Shown: positions 49,490 through 59,651, counted from the first letter of the stretch. The stretch: 64,000 nt of DNA from Terriglobia bacterium (GCA_009841225.1 VXMF01000036.1:133825-197824); one strand, 5' to 3'. Program-made: numbers and translations. Notes: generated by a model from the sequence alone, not told the origin.

Positions 49490-52400
49490 ATGAGCAAGAG
49501 TCGTTGCCGCCAGCTCGCGCTCTTCGCGGCGCTATTCGCGCTCGCCTTGACAGGCTGCGGTTCGGGTGGCGGGAGCCGCCGCAGCGCCGCTGAGGCGGTC
49601 GCCAGCCTCGATCTCTATCCCGGTCTTGAGGCGACGCTGTTCGCTTCCGAGCCGATCCTGTCGAACCCGACCAATATTGATGTCGATCATCGGGGCCGGG
49701 TCTGGGCTTGTGATGTGGTCAATTACCGCGAGCATGGCAGGAACGACATGCGCCCCGAGGGGGATCGCATCCTGATCCTTGAAGACACCGACGGCGACGG
49801 GGTCGCCGATACCTCCAAGGTCTACTACCAAGGCCGGGATGTGGATGCCGCGCTGGGAATCGCCGTGCTCGGCAATCAGGTGATCGTGACCGCCGCTCCC
49901 AACGTGGTGGTCTTCACCGATGAGGATGGCGATGACGTTCCCGACAAGAAGGAGTACCTCTTCACCAACTCCGGCGCTCCCCAGAACGACCACTCGACGC
50001 ACTCGCTGTCGTTCGGGCCGGACGGGAAATTTTACTGGAACATGGGCAACGGAGGCCGCCACATCCACGACAAGGATGGGCGACTGGTCATTGACAGTGC
50101 CGGCAATCCGATCTTGGACCGCAACTACGAGCGCAGCCTTCGCGACAGGCCTGCGAGCTCGCGGCCTGACTTCGCGGATGCGCTGATCGGGGTTGCGAGC
50201 CCGTACCAAGGCGGGATGGTGTTTCGCTCCGATCTCGACGGCGGGGCCACCGAGGTGCTGGGGCACAACTTCCGCAACAACTATGAGGTGGCGGTGGACT
50301 CGCTGGGCGGGCTGTGGCAGTCCGACAACGACAACGACGGCAACTACGCCTGCCGGATCAACTACATCCTCGAGTACGGCAACTATGGCTACCGGGACGA
50401 GCTGACGGGCGCCGGGAACCAAGCCGAGCGGACTGGCCGCCACGAAGACATCGCGAAGCGGCACTGGCACCAGAACGATCCCGGCGTGGTGCCGGACCTG
50501 CTGATCACTGGTGCCGGTTCCCCCACAGGAGTTGCCGCCTACGAAGGGCGTCTGCTACCGAGCGAATTCTGGGACCAAGTGCTGGCGACCGATGCAGGCC
50601 CCGGGGTGTTGCGCGGCATCCTAGCGGCCAAGAGCGGGGCTGGCTATACGGCGCGGATGGTTGACCTGCTCAAGGGTGCGCGTGACAAGTGGGTCCGGCC
50701 GGTCGATGTTGCTGTAGCCCCCGACGGATCGTTGTTCGTCAGCGACTGGTATGACCCGGTCATCGGCTGGAACCGCCAGCACGACTCGACGCGCGGACGC
50801 ATCTTCCGCATCGCGCCGCGAGCGCATGCGTACCGGCCGCAAACCCACGATGTCGCCTCTGTGGACGGGGCTATCGAAGCTCTTCAGAGCCCTAACTCCG
50901 ACGCGAGATTTCTGGCTTGGCACGCTCTCGATGGGGGCGGGCCCGAAGCTCAGGATGCCTTGGAGCGGCTGTGGCGCGATGGAGAGGACATTCGCCAGCG
51001 CGCTAGAGTGCTGTGGCTCCTGTCCCGTATCGGCGAGCGCGGCCGGGACTACCTCGACCAAGCGCTCGCCGACCCCAATGAAGACATTCGCCTTGTCGGT
51101 CTGCGTGCCGCCCGCCAAGCCGGGGTCGACCTGATCCCCATCTTGGACCGGCTCGCGGCCGACCCGTCCGCCCACGTAAGGCGGGAGTGCGCGATCACAC
51201 TGCACGGCAACCCGTCCCGAGCGGCGCCGGCGCTCTGGGCACGCCTAGCGAGCCAGCACGTGGCAGGCGACCGGTGGTACTTGGAGGCGCTAGGGATTGG
51301 CGCCGCCGGGAATTGGAATTCGCACTTGGGCGCTTGGCTAGCGCAGGTCGGCGGGAACTGGAACACCGCGGCCGGCCGGGACATCGTGTGGAGGTCGCGG
51401 GCATCCATCACTCCTAGCTACCTAGCGACGATTCTCGGATCGCCCGATATCGGAAGTGACGAGGCGTCGCGGTTCTTGCGAGCGTTCGATTTCCAGCCAG
51501 ATAGCGACGCTAAGGGGAAAGCCTTGCGCCAGTTGGCCTTCGGGCTCGCTAGCAATGGCAAGCCGCGACCGTTTTTCGTTGCGGCTGAAGCGCTGCTGCG
51601 GCTGCCCGAGCTCGACCTGCGCGGAGATCCCAGTATCCACCGGGCAATCGACGGACTGCTTGGCCGCGGTCGAGGGACTGCGCAGTTCGCGCGGCTTGTG
51701 CAGCGCTACGAACTGTCCGGGCACTATCCATCGCTGGTTGAAGTTGCTGCCCGCAACGTGGACAATCCCGTCGGCATTGCTTCGGCGCAGACGCTGCTGG
51801 TGGCCGGAGCGCAGGACGTGATTCGGGAGTTCGTCGTCAGCCAGCCCGAATTGGCCGCGGCCGCAGTCGAGGCGGTGGGCAACACGAGGTCTTCTGCGAG
51901 CGTCCCCTTGTTGGCAAGCATCCTGTTGGACGAGCGCTTGGCGCCAGTGGCACGCGACCGGGCGGTGAGATCCTTGGCCGGCACAAGCGAGGGCGCCCAG
52001 GCCTTGGTGGACTTGGCGCGAGACGGCGACTTCCCGGCCGAGCTGGCCGAGGTCGCCGGGGCTGCGTTTACGCGTTCGATGCACGTGCGGCTGCGCGAGC
52101 AGGCCGCCGAGCTGTTCCCGGTTCCGCCGCTCCGGGACAGCGAGCCCCTGCCGCAGATGACCGACTTGCTCGTGTTGACGGGAGATCCCGGCAAGGGTGC
52201 GAGCGTGTTTGAAGCTGCGACTTGCAGCGACTGCCACATCGTTAACGGTACTGGCACAGACTTCGGGCCAGAACTGTCGAAGATCGGTGACAAGCTGCCG
52301 AAGGCGGGACTCTACGAGGCGATCCTAGATCCGAGCGCCAGCGTCTCGCCCAGCTATGACTTGGTGCATCTTTCGCTGGCGCGGAATGACGAGGTCTCGG

Positions 52401-52591
52401 GATTCGTGGTCAGCGAGACCGACCAGACTGTCACCCTGCGCATGGAGGGAGGGATCGTGGCGGAGTTTGCGCAAGCCGAGATCGTGGAGCGCCGGGCTTC
52501 GACGGTCTCTGCCATGCCAGACGACCTCCAAGAGCAAGTGAGCGTGGACGAACTAGTCGACTTGGTGGAATTCCTAAGCCAGTTGCGCTAA
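49490..52591 (+). CDS. PVC-type heme-binding CxxCH protein with beta-propeller (membrane-bound dehydrogenase-like) and HEAT-like repeats, lipoprotein
   Basis: LALTGCGSG lipobox; YPGLEATLFASEPILSNPTNIDVDHRGRVWACDVVNYREHG; CSDCHIVNGTGTDFGPELSKIG; ILDPSASVSPSYDLV. Confidence 0.9.
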   Translation: MSKSRCRQLALFAALFALALTGCGSGGGSRRSAAEAVASLDLYPGLEATLFASEPILSNPTNIDVDHRGRVWACDVVNYREHGRNDMRPEGDRILILEDTDGDGVADTSKVYYQGRDVDAALGIAVLGNQVIVTAAPNVVVFTDEDGDDVPDKKEYLFTNSGAPQNDHSTHSLSFGPDGKFYWNMGNGGRHIHDKDGRLVIDSAGNPILDRNYERSLRDRPASSRPDFADALIGVASPYQGGMVFRSDLDGGATEVLGHNFRNNYEVAVDSLGGLWQSDNDNDGNYACRINYILEYGNYGYRDELTGAGNQAERTGRHEDIAKRHWHQNDPGVVPDLLITGAGSPTGVAAYEGRLLPSEFWDQVLATDAGPGVLRGILAAKSGAGYTARMVDLLKGARDKWVRPVDVAVAPDGSLFVSDWYDPVIGWNRQHDSTRGRIFRIAPRAHAYRPQTHDVASVDGAIEALQSPNSDARFLAWHALDGGGPEAQDALERLWRDGEDIRQRARVLWLLSRIGERGRDYLDQALADPNEDIRLVGLRAARQAGVDLIPILDRLAADPSAHVRRECAITLHGNPSRAAPALWARLASQHVAGDRWYLEALGIGAAGNWNSHLGAWLAQVGGNWNTAAGRDIVWRSRASITPSYLATILGSPDIGSDEASRFLRAFDFQPDSDAKGKALRQLAFGLASNGKPRPFFVAAEALLRLPELDLRGDPSIHRAIDGLLGRGRGTAQFARLVQRYELSGHYPSLVEVAARNVDNPVGIASAQTLLVAGAQDVIREFVVSQPELAAAAVEAVGNTRSSASVPLLASILLDERLAPVARDRAVRSLAGTSEGAQALVDLARDGDFPAELAEVAGAAFTRSMHVRLREQAAELFPVPPLRDSEPLPQMTDLLVLTGDPGKGASVFEAATCSDCHIVNGTGTDFGPELSKIGDKLPKAGLYEAILDPSASVSPSYDLVHLSLARNDEVSGFVVSETDQTVTLRMEGGIVAEFAQAEIVERRASTVSAMPDDLQEQVSVDELVDLVEFLSQLR

Positions 52592-53658
52592 CGCCCGTCC
52601 TGCGACGCTGTCGGCAGGCGGATCTTGAGGACCCGCCCCATGTCGAATGAGGGCGGCCTGCGGTTTTTGATCAACTCCGTCTGCTCGGCCAAGGCCGACA
52701 CCAGCAGCGGCATGGCGATCGTCGAGTCGCAATGGCAGTCGACCATCGTCGCGCCCTTGGCGATCTTGCCCCAGCTCTGCGATTCAGCCAGCGTGCAGCC
52801 GGACAACCCGCCCCAGTGAGGCGCATCGGTGACGATCTGAATGCCGTAACGGTGGCCCTCCTTGCCGCGGTCCATCAGGATGGCGACAACTTCAGACTGC
52901 TGGGTGTAGTTCTTGGGCGTTCCGCCACCGAAGTAGATCACTCCGGTCGCCGTGGAGTCGGCGACAGCGTTGGTAATCTCCAACACGTCCGCCATCATGT
53001 CGAACATCAGACGGTTCTCCCCGCGGTGCCTGCTTTCGGCGACACCGATGCCGATCGAACTATCGCCGATCGCGGGGCAGAACAGGGGCACGTTGTGCTT
53101 GGCCGCTGCGGTCACGATGCCGTCCTCTGGGCAGTCGCGCCCGACTTCCTTTCCCAGCAGGTAGAGAAACTCGCGTGTCGTGTAGGGACGCGATTGGTCG
53201 AGCCGCGCAGCGAAGCTGCCGATCCACAGATCGTGCTCACGAAAGCGGACCTCGTCCGCCAGTACGTCGTACATGCGATCCACCATGACCTCACCAAGCG
53301 CCTCGTCGTCCATGTCGGCCGAGCCTTGGTAGTGGTGGAAGCCCTTGGTTTCGTGGATGTCGTGAAAGAAGTTCGCTCCCGTCGAGGTCAGGATGTCGAT
53401 CAAGCGGTTCTCGATCATGAACCTCACGAGCCGACGCATGCCCGCCGGCACCATGGCACCTGACAAGCCCATCAGGATGGTGCATTCGGGATCGGCCAGC
53501 ATTGCCTTCCACGCCGCGAAGGCCTGTCCAAGCTGGCGCCCTTGAAATGCGGTGTCGGCCATCTTCTCAAGCAGAGAGGACGCCGAGTCGGCGCCGTCAA
53601 CGGAGAACGGCTTGGTCGGCGAGGAAAGCAGGTCTTCCTTGCTGGGTCGGGAATGCAT
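52588..53658 (-). CDS. Deoxyhypusine synthase-like protein
   Basis: CTILMGLSGAMVPAGMRRLVRFMIENRLIDILTSTGANFFHDIHE; YFGGGTPKNYTQQ; GGLSGCTLAESQSWGKIAKGATMVDCHCDSTIAMPLLV. Confidence 0.88.
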   Translation of the reverse strand: MHSRPSKEDLLSSPTKPFSVDGADSASSLLEKMADTAFQGRQLGQAFAAWKAMLADPECTILMGLSGAMVPAGMRRLVRFMIENRLIDILTSTGANFFHDIHETKGFHHYQGSADMDDEALGEVMVDRMYDVLADEVRFREHDLWIGSFAARLDQSRPYTTREFLYLLGKEVGRDCPEDGIVTAAAKHNVPLFCPAIGDSSIGIGVAESRHRGENRLMFDMMADVLEITNAVADSTATGVIYFGGGTPKNYTQQSEVVAILMDRGKEGHRYGIQIVTDAPHWGGLSGCTLAESQSWGKIAKGATMVDCHCDSTIAMPLLVSALAEQTELIKNRRPPSFDMGRVLKIRLPTASQDGR

Positions 53659-53713
53659 CGAACGGCCTATGCTAACAGGGCAGACCGGTACCACATCGCG
53701 AAAACGCGAGCGG

Positions 53714-54907
53714 CTACTGGACAGCGATCATCTCTAGGCTGACCACGGCTGGCTCGGCAAGTTGGGCCTGCACAGCGGATAGTGCTGGGGCTTGGTCTGG
53801 GAATGCCTCAGCGATCAACGCGCCCAGCTCCTCCAAGTTCGCCAAGTCGCTCAGGTAGGCATTGACTCGAACTACGTTGGCTAGTCCCAGCGAGGCTAGT
53901 TGTAGGGCAGTGGTGCTGGTATCCAAGGCGTGGAGGAGCTGCTCCCTGAAATCGGCACCGGCTCCCGGCATGGCCGATGTGTATGCGGTGTTACCGCTTC
54001 GCGAGATTGGGCTTGACAGTGCCGTGGGAGCCTGATCGTGCATGAACAGGCGCGTGACATAGTTGTCATCCACCGCGATGAATGTGATTTCCACTGCGAT
54101 TCCGCCCGGCAGCGCCGATAGCACGACATTGGCTCGGCTCGGTGCGCCGCCGACGCTGAAGATCGACTCGAAAGCGCTGTCTGCGACGGCTAGGTCCGAT
54201 GCCTGGGGCAGGTAGGAACTCGCGAGAACGGTGTTGTCATAGGAGAGGCCGGCTGCCTCAAGAATGGTTCCGATGTTTTGCAAAGTTTGACGGGCTTGCT
54301 CGTCGGCCGTCTCGCCCAGCTCGCCTGTGGCTGGGTTCCTTCCGCCTTGGCCAGACACATAAACGGTGCGTCCGGCTCGCACTGCCGGTGAGTACGGCCC
54401 CATCGCCGCCGGGATCTTGTCCTCGGAAGGGCGTATCACATCGATCTCGGAGGCTTCTGCGTACGCGATGCAGGTCAGCAACACACCCGTTCCGCCCGGT
54501 AGGCCAGGATATTCCAAGGTCGTCCTCGCGGGGTAGCCTCCCTCCGGAAAGTAACTGCCGTAAACCTCGTTCATCGCGGCATAGTTCTCTATGTTTGAGA
54601 GTTGAACATGGCAGCTGACGACTTGGGGGTAGTCAAGGCCCGCCATCCCGAGGACCTCGCCTAGCCGTTGCATTGCCGAGTGTGTCTGGTCGGCTATAGG
54701 GGCGTTCGGATCGGCCGGCGATATCGCGCTGAGGTAGAGAGTGCTGTCAGCCAGCACGGCCGCCGTCGAGCCGTTATCGTCTTGGAACGATTGGCGTGGC
54801 GAGACCGCAGGTGCTGATCCCTCAGGCCCTGCCTCTCCAGAGGGGCTGCAAGCCGAAATCAGTAGCAGGGCTAGTGCTGTTGCGGAAATTGACAGAGCGC
54901 GGGCCAC
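53714..54907 (-). CDS. Lipoprotein with three tandem RidA/YjgF-like domains
   Basis: LLLISACSPSG lipobox; domain 1 STLYLSAISPADPNAPIADQ...; domain 2 IPAAMGPYSPAVRAGRTVYVSGQGGRNPATGEL...; domain 3 ISRSGNTAYTSAMPGAGADFREQLLHAL.... GTG start. Confidence 0.8.
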   Translation of the reverse strand: MARALSISATALALLLISACSPSGEAGPEGSAPAVSPRQSFQDDNGSTAAVLADSTLYLSAISPADPNAPIADQTHSAMQRLGEVLGMAGLDYPQVVSCHVQLSNIENYAAMNEVYGSYFPEGGYPARTTLEYPGLPGGTGVLLTCIAYAEASEIDVIRPSEDKIPAAMGPYSPAVRAGRTVYVSGQGGRNPATGELGETADEQARQTLQNIGTILEAAGLSYDNTVLASSYLPQASDLAVADSAFESIFSVGGAPSRANVVLSALPGGIAVEITFIAVDDNYVTRLFMHDQAPTALSSPISRSGNTAYTSAMPGAGADFREQLLHALDTSTTALQLASLGLANVVRVNAYLSDLANLEELGALIAEAFPDQAPALSAVQAQLAEPAVVSLEMIAVQ

Positions 54908-54942
54908 CGCTCCAAGTTAGCAAAGAAGCTCGCGGATTCCCC
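54478..54942. repeat. Segmental duplication, copy 1 (5' part of the triple-RidA gene)
   Basis: Same length (465 bp) as and highly similar to 55837..56301; e.g. gctgatccctcaggccctgcctctccagaggggctgcaagccgaaatcagtagcagggctagtgctgttgcggaaattgacagagcgcggg. Confidence 0.9.
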
Positions 54943-55099
54943 TGTAGGAGATGCCCGCTGCTGCAATCGCGCGGGATCCCACCGCTGAGTCCTGTTTGAC
55001 GCGAGGCGTGTTGGGATGCACGGGAATCCGATGTGAGCCGCGAGCTCGACCGGATCCGCGCCACGTGGTCCCAATTTGGGACTATACTGGTGTTATGGC

Positions 55100-55402
55100 A
55101 TGCGGGTCATTGCCCTTTCCACGCTAAAGGCCTTCCTTGACGCCACACCGGCTCACACCGTTGCACGTGAGCCGGTCATGGCTTGGTATAGACAGGTCAA
55201 AGCCGCGGACTGGGCGAGTCCGGCAGATGTCAAGCTGGATGTGCGAAGTGTCAGCATCCTGAGAGGAGGAAGGGCGGTGTTCAACATCGCGGGGAACAAG
55301 TATCGCATCGTGGTATGGATCAACTACCCCTACCGGGTCGTCTACATTCGATTCATCGGGACGCACCGCATGTATGACGCCATTGATGCACAGTCGATTT
55401 GA
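55100..55402 (+). CDS. higB: HigB-type mRNA interferase toxin
   Basis: MRVIALSTLKAFLDATPAHTVAREPVMAWYRQVKAADWASPADVKLDVRSVSILRGGRAVFNIAGNKYRIVVWINYPYRVVYIRFIGTHRMYDAIDA. Confidence 0.92.
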   Translation: MRVIALSTLKAFLDATPAHTVAREPVMAWYRQVKAADWASPADVKLDVRSVSILRGGRAVFNIAGNKYRIVVWINYPYRVVYIRFIGTHRMYDAIDAQSI

Positions 55403-55412
55403 GGGCCGAGCC

Positions 55413-55802
55413 ATGGAAATCGTACCGATCAAGTCCAAAGAAGACTACCGTCGCACGCTCAAGGAAATCGAGGGCCTGATGACGGCAAAGCAAGGCACTC
55501 CCGCAGGCGACCGCTTGGACGTCTTGGTAACACTCGTTGAGGCTTGGGAAGCGCGGAACTACCGTATCGGCCTGCCCGACCCGGTGGACGCCATCCGCTA
55601 CCACATGGAGCAGAACGGGCTTGCGCCGAAAGATCTGGTCGAGTATATCGGTGGTCGGAACCGAGTATATGAGGTATTGAATCGCCGGCGGCCACTGAGC
55701 CTCAAGATGATCAGGCGATTGCATCAAGGACTCGGCATTCCAGCGGAGTCGCTGATCAAGGTTGCCGATGACGCGAGGCAGCTTACGGGCTCGGCGAGTT
55801 GA
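55413..55802 (+). CDS. higA: HigA-type antitoxin (XRE/HTH)
   Basis: IKSKEDYRRTLKEIEGLM...PVDAIRYHMEQNGLAPKDLVEYIGGRNRVYEVLNRRRPLSLKMIRRLHQGLGIPAESLI; immediately downstream of higB. Confidence 0.92.
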   Translation: MEIVPIKSKEDYRRTLKEIEGLMTAKQGTPAGDRLDVLVTLVEAWEARNYRIGLPDPVDAIRYHMEQNGLAPKDLVEYIGGRNRVYEVLNRRRPLSLKMIRRLHQGLGIPAESLIKVADDARQLTGSAS

Positions 55803-55836
55803 GACCTGCCGCTTCCGTCTTGGCCGCCGGATCGTT

Positions 55837-56301
55837 GCAACACACCCGTTTTCTCCGGCAGGCCGGGGAATTCCAAAGTTGTCCTCGCGGGGTAGCCGCC
55901 CTCCGGAAAGTAGCTGCCGTGCACCTCGTTCATCGCGGCATAGTTCTCCATGTCTGAGAGTTGGACATGGCAGCTGACGACTTGTGGGTAGTCAATGCCC
56001 GCCATCCCGAGGATTTCGCCGAGCCGTCGCATTGCCGAGTGTGTCTGGTCGGCTAGAGGGGAATTCGGATCGGTCGGCGAGATCGCACTGGGGTAGAGCG
56101 TGCTGTCAGACAGCACAGCCACTGTGTGGCCGTTATCGTCTTGGAACGATTGGCGCGGCGACGCCGCAGGTGCTGATCCCTCAGGCCCTGTGTCTCCAGA
56201 GGGGCTGCAAGCCGAAATCAGTAGCAGGGCTAGTGCTGTTGCGGAAATTGACAGAGCGCGGGCTACCGCTCCAAGTCAGCAAAGACGCCCGCGGATTCCC
56301 C
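55837..56301 (-). pseudogene. Truncated copy of the 5' end of the triple-RidA lipoprotein gene (segmental duplication, copy 2)
   Basis: Encodes DSTLYPSAISPTDPNSPLADQTHSAMRRLGEILGMAGIDYPQVVSCHVQLSDMENYAAMNEVHGSYFPEGGYPARTTLEFPGLP; parental GTG start is GTA here. Confidence 0.85.
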
Positions 56302-56437
56302 AGCCACGATTCGTCGCCGTCACTGCCTATGATTGCCGCGACACCAATGCTAACTGAGTAAGTGAACTCCCTACCCTTTTGACCTCACGCCCCCTGCCAT
56401 CGAGTGCTAGACTACGACGCGAACCAGGCGAACTGCC

Positions 56438-57334
56438 ATGCGATACATAGCGAGACGAACGCTTGTCCTGCCGCTGGTGGCAATGGCCGCCAGCATGGCC
56501 GCGCTCGGCGGGCAGCCTCCCGCGCCTCCGGCGGGCTGGACGGACAGCTTCGTGATGGCCAACGGTATCCGAATCCACTACTGGCGAACCGGGGGCGAGA
56601 AGCCAGTGCTCGTCATGTTGCACGGATCGTCGGACGACGGATTATGCTGGACGAGCCTCGCCAAGGAGCTGACCTCTGATTACGACGTGGTTCTGCCGGA
56701 CGCGCGCGGGCACGGCTGGTCCGATCCCGCAAAGGCATCGGACCCAGCCGATGCGCAAGCCGAAGATGTCGCGGCGCTGATTCGCGAACTCAAGCTCGAC
56801 AGGCCGATCGTGATGGGCCATTCGATGGGCGCCTCTTCAGCCGCTTGGTTCGCGGCGAAATACCCCGACATGGCACGGGCGATCGTGCTCGAGGACCCCG
56901 GGCTGCTGCCTCGCCAGCCTCGCACTGGCCGCGGCACGATGAACCTGGAGGAAGCGCACGCACGCATATTGGCCCGCAACCAAACAAGCTACGACGATCT
57001 CGTCAAAGGATGCGTCGAGTCGTCACCCAAGTGGGGACTTGAGGAGTGCCGCATCTGGGCGCCCTCGAAGCGGCTGCACCATCCAAGCAACGCCTATCGG
57101 TACCGCACGTTTGCGGAGAGGCCGCCGATGACCGAGCTGTTCGCGAAGATCGGGGTTCCGACGTTGATCCTCAAGGCGGACGCCGACGACGAAACCCGAA
57201 AGAAGAACGCTGCGGTCGCCGCGGTGTTGAAGAGCGGCAGGATCGTGCATATCGACGGTGCCGGACACAACGTCCGAAGGGAGGAGAAGGCAGCGCTCCT
57301 CGCAGCTCTGAGGGACTTCCTCTCCAATCTCTGA
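56438..57334 (+). CDS. Exported alpha/beta hydrolase
   Basis: VLVMLHGSSDDGLCW, VMGHSMGASSAAW (GxSxG), HIDGAGHNVRREE; N-terminal signal peptide. Confidence 0.87.
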   Translation: MRYIARRTLVLPLVAMAASMAALGGQPPAPPAGWTDSFVMANGIRIHYWRTGGEKPVLVMLHGSSDDGLCWTSLAKELTSDYDVVLPDARGHGWSDPAKASDPADAQAEDVAALIRELKLDRPIVMGHSMGASSAAWFAAKYPDMARAIVLEDPGLLPRQPRTGRGTMNLEEAHARILARNQTSYDDLVKGCVESSPKWGLEECRIWAPSKRLHHPSNAYRYRTFAERPPMTELFAKIGVPTLILKADADDETRKKNAAVAAVLKSGRIVHIDGAGHNVRREEKAALLAALRDFLSNL

Positions 57335-57350
57335 AGCGGCTGGCGGGAGG

Positions 57351-58142
57351 TTACGAGGATTCAGCCAGGGCCCACGCCAAAGCCCCTTGCGTGACAAGCT
57401 GCGTCCGTCCGCGCGCGTCCGCGAAGTAGTGGACGGGCAGCACCGCCGGGCCGCGTTGCGAGCAGCACCGGAGTTGGTGCGAACCGTCCAAGAACGGCAC
57501 TTCGACAGTCGCTTCCGCGACCAGGCGTTGGTCCGGCTTGTACAAGAGGAGATCCTCGAGCAATCCGCAGCGCGTCTGCGGTGGAGGACCGGCACCGGTC
57601 GCGAGCGCCAGCGTCCATTGAGAAACCAGCGGCCCAGCGACATCGAAGACCCGCTCGGACATGCCATCCTCGATGCGGACCGTGTCTCCGTCGCGCCGAC
57701 CCGATATCGTGTACCGACCGTCGTCGCGTTCCTCGACCGTGCTGTCGAGCTTCCAGCTCCTAAGCGACAGAAGCGGATCGGGACTGCAGACGATTTCCGC
57801 CTCCAGGCGATTCCGGGGCTTGGAGTAGCGAGTGGTTTGCATCACATTCACAACCACTTGGTCCGCTTGGCGCTCAACATGCAGTTCCAGCCTGCCAATC
57901 TCCCGATTGGTGGTCTCGCCGGTGCCCGGGTCTGTCGCTCGCCACTGCAGGACCGCGTACTCTTGGGACGAGCCCCGGGACGCTTGGCCGGACGGCGCAT
58001 GTCGTCGCAGAAAGCCCTGGACGGGCGATAGCCCGACCGCCAGGCCGGCGGGGGCGCCTAGCAAAGGTAGGCGACCAGCGGCCGCGAGCGCGGCGACTGC
58101 CCCGGCCAGGCCCAGCGCGTCTCGCCTTGTCGACCCGCTCAT
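57351..58142 (-). CDS. Secreted protein of unknown function
   Basis: Tat/Sec-like N-terminus MSGSTRRDALGLAGAVAALAAAGRLPLLG; start overlaps the upstream sulfatase stop (ATGA). Confidence 0.7.
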   Translation of the reverse strand: MSGSTRRDALGLAGAVAALAAAGRLPLLGAPAGLAVGLSPVQGFLRRHAPSGQASRGSSQEYAVLQWRATDPGTGETTNREIGRLELHVERQADQVVVNVMQTTRYSKPRNRLEAEIVCSPDPLLSLRSWKLDSTVEERDDGRYTISGRRDGDTVRIEDGMSERVFDVAGPLVSQWTLALATGAGPPPQTRCGLLEDLLLYKPDQRLVAEATVEVPFLDGSHQLRCCSQRGPAVLPVHYFADARGRTQLVTQGALAWALAESS

Positions 58143-59479
58143 ACCGTCAACCCGGACCCCTTGGCAATGCTCTCGTACCAAATCCGAGCCTTGCGCAACC
58201 GCTCCTTGCGGGTCTGTCCGCTGCGGTCGACACCCGGCGCGTCCTCGCCGAGCCCGGAGTAGACCGCTCGGCCGCGGACGTAGCCCCGCAGGGTCTCCGC
58301 CATCCGGCCGAGCTCCGCTTTGTGAGCGGGTGACGCCGCGAGGTTGCGAGTCTCGAGGGGGTCATCCGCCAGATCGAACATCCGAGTTGGCGATCGCGGA
58401 TAGAAGATCGCCTTCCAGCGGCCGTCTTGCACCGCCGCCGAATGCTCGGTTTCGCCAAACACGTAGGTCCGCCAGCCGGACGGATCGCCCCCGGCTAGCG
58501 ACCGCAAGCTGCGACCCACGTCGGCGTCGGGGAGCGGCGGGATCCCGGCGTAGTCGCAAATCGTAGCCGGGATATCGAGGCTGGAAACGAGCCGGTTCTC
58601 TTCCGAGCGCTCGCGGACCGGACCCGGGGGGACCATGATGGTGGGAACGCGCCAGGACTCCTCCTCCAAGAAGTTCTTGAGGATGCGGCCGTGATGCCCC
58701 ATCCCCTCGCCATGGTCGGCCGCGAACAGCACGAGTGTGTTCTCGGCAAAGCGCGAACGGCGAAGCGCGTCGTAGACCAAGCCGACGTGCGCGTCGGCCA
58801 TTTCGGTCTGCCGGTAGCAGGAGTAGATGTAATAGCGCCAGTCCAGTTCACTCCAATGGCCGACGCGGCCGCGCTGCTCGTCCGACAGCCAGGGCAGATC
58901 CGGATCGAAGTTTTCGGGAAGCGGGGGCAACTCGCCCTCGATCGATGAAGCGTAGCTGAACTTTCCTACGCCGCCGCCCGCGCCGCAGGTGTAGCAACAG
59001 TCGTGCGGGTTGAGGAAGCCGATCGAAAGGAAAAACGGCCGCTCCGATGTCCGGTTGCGCAGGAAGGCCGCACCGGCACGTCCGACATCGCCGTCGCCGA
59101 TCTCTCCCATGCCCGTTCCGGGGTGCAGGTAGTCGAAGCTGTCCGCTACGTTACGTCCTGGAATGTGCCATTTCCCGGCGTAGACGGTTTCGTAGTCGCC
59201 GTGCTCGCGCAACCATTGGCCCAGGTCGGGCAATTCGGGATTGATCGGAACGGCGTTGGTCAGCACCCCATGTTCGAGCGGGGTCCGTCCAGTGAACCAG
59301 CTTGCCCGCGCGGGGCAGCAGACAGGCTGGGCCGCGTACGCACGGCGAAACGAGACGCCATCCGCAACCAAGCGGTCGATTGCCGGCGTGGCGCAGTATC
59401 GCGAGCCGAATGCAGAAACAGCGTCCGCGTGCATCTGATCGACGTGCAGGAAGAGAATGTTCGGAACTCGGTCTGGCAC
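58139..59479 (-). CDS. Sulfatase (type I, FGly-dependent)
   Basis: VPNILFLHVDQMHADAVSAFG; CCPARASWFTGRTPLEHGV (CxPxR); FAADHGEGMGHHGR. GTG start at 59479 is the likely initiator. Confidence 0.88.
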   Translation of the reverse strand: MPDRVPNILFLHVDQMHADAVSAFGSRYCATPAIDRLVADGVSFRRAYAAQPVCCPARASWFTGRTPLEHGVLTNAVPINPELPDLGQWLREHGDYETVYAGKWHIPGRNVADSFDYLHPGTGMGEIGDGDVGRAGAAFLRNRTSERPFFLSIGFLNPHDCCYTCGAGGGVGKFSYASSIEGELPPLPENFDPDLPWLSDEQRGRVGHWSELDWRYYIYSCYRQTEMADAHVGLVYDALRRSRFAENTLVLFAADHGEGMGHHGRILKNFLEEESWRVPTIMVPPGPVRERSEENRLVSSLDIPATICDYAGIPPLPDADVGRSLRSLAGGDPSGWRTYVFGETEHSAAVQDGRWKAIFYPRSPTRMFDLADDPLETRNLAASPAHKAELGRMAETLRGYVRGRAVYSGLGEDAPGVDRSGQTRKERLRKARIWYESIAKGSGLTV

Positions 59480-59651
59480 GGTCCAGGCACCGGGGCCGAG
59501 CCAATCGTAGCACCCCGGAATGCGGGCCGGCATTCCGCGTTGCCGGCAGCCGGAGCGGCACGCCCCGCACCGCCGGTTCTTCCGTGCCTACGGCTACGGC
59601 AGCGAGCGCGGGTCGGGCAATCGGAGTTCCGAATCCGATAAGCTCTTTGTC

